Assembly: GCA_021783515.1 (NCBI GenBank)
Contig: JAJXTV010000014.1
Location: 31,028 to 95,027 of the forward strand
Direction: 5' to 3'
DNA length: 64,000 nucleotides
Source of the DNA: Nitrospirota bacterium
GTDB lineage: Bacteria; Nitrospirota; Thermodesulfovibrionia; Thermodesulfovibrionales; UBA6898
The position numbers and the translations under genes were made by a program. Positions 62,544 to 64,000 of this stretch are shown here, piece by piece; position 1 is the stretch's first letter; each line of letters opens with the position of its first letter. The notes beneath the pieces are model-generated. The model was not told the origin of the DNA. It ran no database searches and was given only the letters and a program-made list of their open reading frames with translations.

Positions 62544-62781
62544 TCAGATATCTTCTATTTTTGCTTCCCATTCCGGATTTGATACTGCGGCGTGCCTGTT
62601 CTATCCTCTTTAGGAAACGAGCATCGTTTTCGAGTCGATAATCAAACCAGTCTTCTTCATCTTCGAACCCGATGAGTACGCCGGCAGGTTTGCCGCGCCA
62701 GCCCGGCGCTTGAATGATGGCGCGAACAGACGCCTTTTGGGCAGCATCCGCCAATATTGAAATCGCTTCCGATTTACGCAT
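62544..62781 (-). pseudogene. Phd/YefM-type antitoxin gene with a one-base frameshift near its end
   Basis: The protein begins MRKSEAISILADAAQKAS and has RGKPAGVLIGFEDEEDWFDYRLENDARFLKRIEQAR, typical of prevent-host-death antitoxins. The current frame runs on past the expected end into the cassette boundary. Removing one base from the A5 run (62558-62562, T on the plus strand) gives the normal ending KIEDI and a stop at 62544. It could be a sequencing slip or a true mutation. No toxin gene is adjacent. Confidence 0.65.
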
Positions 62782-62812
62782 GATTGCAAGAAACAAGACC
62801 CCATTTCCGTTC

Positions 62813-62883
62813 CAGGGGTTAACTCCAAATTCAAAAATCAAAAAAGCATTAACCCCTGTCGGTGTTGATGCGCTTGTTAGGGC
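62813..62883 (-). repeat. attC-like site D (cassette boundary)
   Basis: The minus strand reads GCCCTAAC, then AAGCG, CATCAACAC and CGAC, which matches the R''-L'' end of typical integron attC sites. A perfect 10-bp stem (CAGGGGTTAA at 62813-62822 with TTAACCCCTG at 62849-62858) follows. The far R' box is not conserved. It directly follows the DUF2283 gene. Confidence 0.6.
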
Positions 62884-62907
62884 TTTTTTTGCTTCGTTGT
62901 CTTTTGG

Positions 62908-63120
62908 TCAGGATGCTTTTGCTGTATCGTATTTAACAGGCAAAAGCTTATCAAGGGAAACGTGTCTGGAGGCATCAAGAATTTCTATCCCTACTATTTT
63001 GTCATTTTCCCCAACATCAAGAACTATATCTTCCGATACCCTCTTGTTAATAACTTCCTGCTTTCTATCATCGAGCCTTATGTAAAGAAGGTCAGTTTTG
63101 TCGTTATACGCAATGTTCAT
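62908..63120 (-). CDS. DUF2283 protein (probable antitoxin-like partner)
   Basis: The 70-residue protein begins MNIAYNDKTDLLYIRLDD and contains VSEDIVLDVGENDKIVGIEILDAS, the DUF2283 signature. GGGAGGTG precedes the ATG. It overlaps nothing and begins one base after the DUF4258-like gene stop; DUF4258 and DUF2283 genes are a common pair, often interpreted as a toxin-antitoxin-like module. Confidence 0.85.
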   Translation of the reverse strand: MNIAYNDKTDLLYIRLDDRKQEVINKRVSEDIVLDVGENDKIVGIEILDASRHVSLDKLLPVKYDTAKAS

Positions 63121-63121
63121 T

Positions 63122-63331
63122 TCACACCTCCCATTTTCCGAAAAAGACATAAACGGTTACAGTAATAATCTTATCTCCTTCGATGAGATAAAACACCTCA
63201 ACCCTTTTTTGTTCGTAGTATCTATTGTGCCTGTTTTGCTTGAAATCGTAAATCTTAGCTTTGCCAATACGACCATTTCTACCTGGCACCTGGACTTCCA
63301 CCCGGTAAGTTCTGTGCCATGTCCGGCACAC
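63122..63331 (-). CDS. DUF4258-like small protein (5' end uncertain)
   Basis: About 70 residues; the C-terminal part RVEVFYLIEGDKIITVTVYVFFGKWEV is typical of DUF4258 and HRTYRVEVQVPGRNGRIGKAKIYDF precedes it. The open frame continues upstream into attC-like site B, so the N-terminus may have been replaced by cassette recombination. A GTG at 63331 is one possible start. It is paired with DUF2283 downstream. Confidence 0.6.
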   Translation of the reverse strand: MCRTWHRTYRVEVQVPGRNGRIGKAKIYDFKQNRHNRYYEQKRVEVFYLIEGDKIITVTVYVFFGKWEV

Positions 63332-63338
63332 ACGAAAA

Positions 63339-63417
63339 GCGTAACCAGCGCGCGCAATGACAAAGATGAAAATCAAACCGCGTTTATTGCGCGTCTGGTT
63401 GACGCAGGTGTTATGCC
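63339..63417 (-). repeat. attC-like site B (cassette boundary)
   Basis: Arms AACCAGCGCGCGCAAT (63343-63358) and ATTGCGCGTCTGGTT (63386-63400) are complementary except for a small bulge. The outer box GTTATGCC (63410-63417; GGCATAAC on the minus strand) matches the R-type core. It lies between the membrane gene and the DUF4258-like gene. Confidence 0.65.
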
Positions 63418-63430
63418 TGTTTATTCAATT

Positions 63431-63892
63431 TCATGCCTGCTGTTCTTTAAGTCTACTCATTCTTCGGCAAAAGGGTAAGCTCACAAGAAAAGCCACAAGT
63501 GCCGTTATATTTGTGTAGTTCAATGTTCCTGTCAGGGGATTCAAATAAAAATTAATGATTAGACTGAGTGAAAAAATACCAATAACGTATTTCAGATCAG
63601 TATCTATGAGCAATAAAAATTCCTGCATGCCCGCATATTTCTTTTTTCCGATTCTGAAAGGTCGATCTTTCATCAGGTGAGCGAGCCAAAATGGTGTGAG
63701 GATGAGTCCGACGCCGTTGAAATATAATTTTGTGGTTTCTGTTCGTGCGGCGAGCACGATTAAATCTATTCCGAATAGCTGCATCAGGAAAAAGAAACCG
63801 ACAACGGATAATGATATCTTTTTCCAGAATGGATATAAAGAAAAATATAGGACCAGATGCAGAATAAATGCTATTGCGTGTTGAACAGCCAT
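63431..63892 (-). CDS. small multi-spanning membrane protein, unknown
   Basis: The 153-residue protein has about five hydrophobic segments (HAIAFILHLVLYFSLYPFW, LSVVGFFFLMQLFGIDLIVLA, FNGVGLILTPFWLAHL, YVIGIFSLSLIINFYL and TALVAFLVSLPFC) with short loops. No family is recognised. It occupies the interval between two attC-like sites, as a single-gene cassette would. Confidence 0.65.
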   Translation of the reverse strand: MAVQHAIAFILHLVLYFSLYPFWKKISLSVVGFFFLMQLFGIDLIVLAARTETTKLYFNGVGLILTPFWLAHLMKDRPFRIGKKKYAGMQEFLLLIDTDLKYVIGIFSLSLIINFYLNPLTGTLNYTNITALVAFLVSLPFCRRMSRLKEQQA

Positions 63893-63913
63893 TAATATTC
63901 CTCTATTATTTTA

Positions 63914-64000
63914 GGCATAACGACCGACATAACCCGCTGGCGCAACCAGCCGAAACTGAAAACCAACCAGCGTTATTGCCAGTCGGGTTGATTTTTTTGT
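63914..64000 (-). repeat. attC-like site A (cut by the window end)
   Basis: The box GGCATAAC (63914-63921; GTTATGCC on the minus strand) matches the outer box of site B. The inner arms AACCCG-CTGGC (63931-63941) and GCCAGTCGGGTT (63978-63989) pair with a single extra base, the bulge typical of attC. The second outer box would be beyond 64000. Confidence 0.6.

Overview
The window looks like chromosomal DNA from a Gram-negative bacterium with a GC-rich backbone. The evidence is OmpA-type outer-membrane proteins, lipoproteins, a diaminopimelate-type MurE and several multihaem c-type cytochromes. Many PAS-domain kinases and small haem proteins suggest an anaerobic or microaerophilic redox lifestyle of the Nitrospirota/Desulfobacterota kind. 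That placement is inference, because no rRNA gene is present.

Layout. 1-3460: the end of a MOSC gene, a small lipoprotein, a seven-haem secreted cytochrome and a truncated peroxiredoxin remnant. 3606-22490: a complete minus-strand dcw (division and cell wall) operon read mraZ-rsmH-ftsL-ftsI-murE-murF-mraY-dacA-murD-ftsW-murG-murC-murB-ddl-ftsQ-ftsA-ftsZ, with a strong sigma70 promoter and a three-repeat MraZ operator in front. A D,D-carboxypeptidase gene sits inside the operon. 22700-30870: redox and metal genes, including larC, copA, a four-haem cytochrome and two genes that each carry an in-frame TGA exactly where the family has a redox cysteine. Each TGA is followed by a 7-bp hairpin with an AGUU loop, so both look like selenoprotein genes. 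30875-37070: envelope genes (FG-GAP lipoprotein, two OmpA paralogues, Ig-like lipoprotein, TPR lipoprotein). 37165-43509: housekeeping genes (rlmN, slyD-like), a two-component pair, PAP2 and NYN proteins.

43651-50424: tRNA-Pro followed by an accessory region of visibly lower GC. It holds an integrase remnant, an AbiE-like toxin-antitoxin pair with paired operators, a PepSY protein, a COG4705 membrane protein and a QseBC-like two-component system. 50609-60168: large sensory genes (hybrid PAS kinase, sigma54 response regulator, 1571-residue PAS kinase) with small cysteine-rich proteins between them. 60331-62307: a 34-residue proline-rich mini-ORF, an HAD phosphatase and a rhodanese-ferritin fusion. 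62500-64000: small toxin-antitoxin-like and membrane genes, all on the minus strand, separated by related imperfect palindromes resembling integron attC sites. This suggests the edge of a gene-cassette array.
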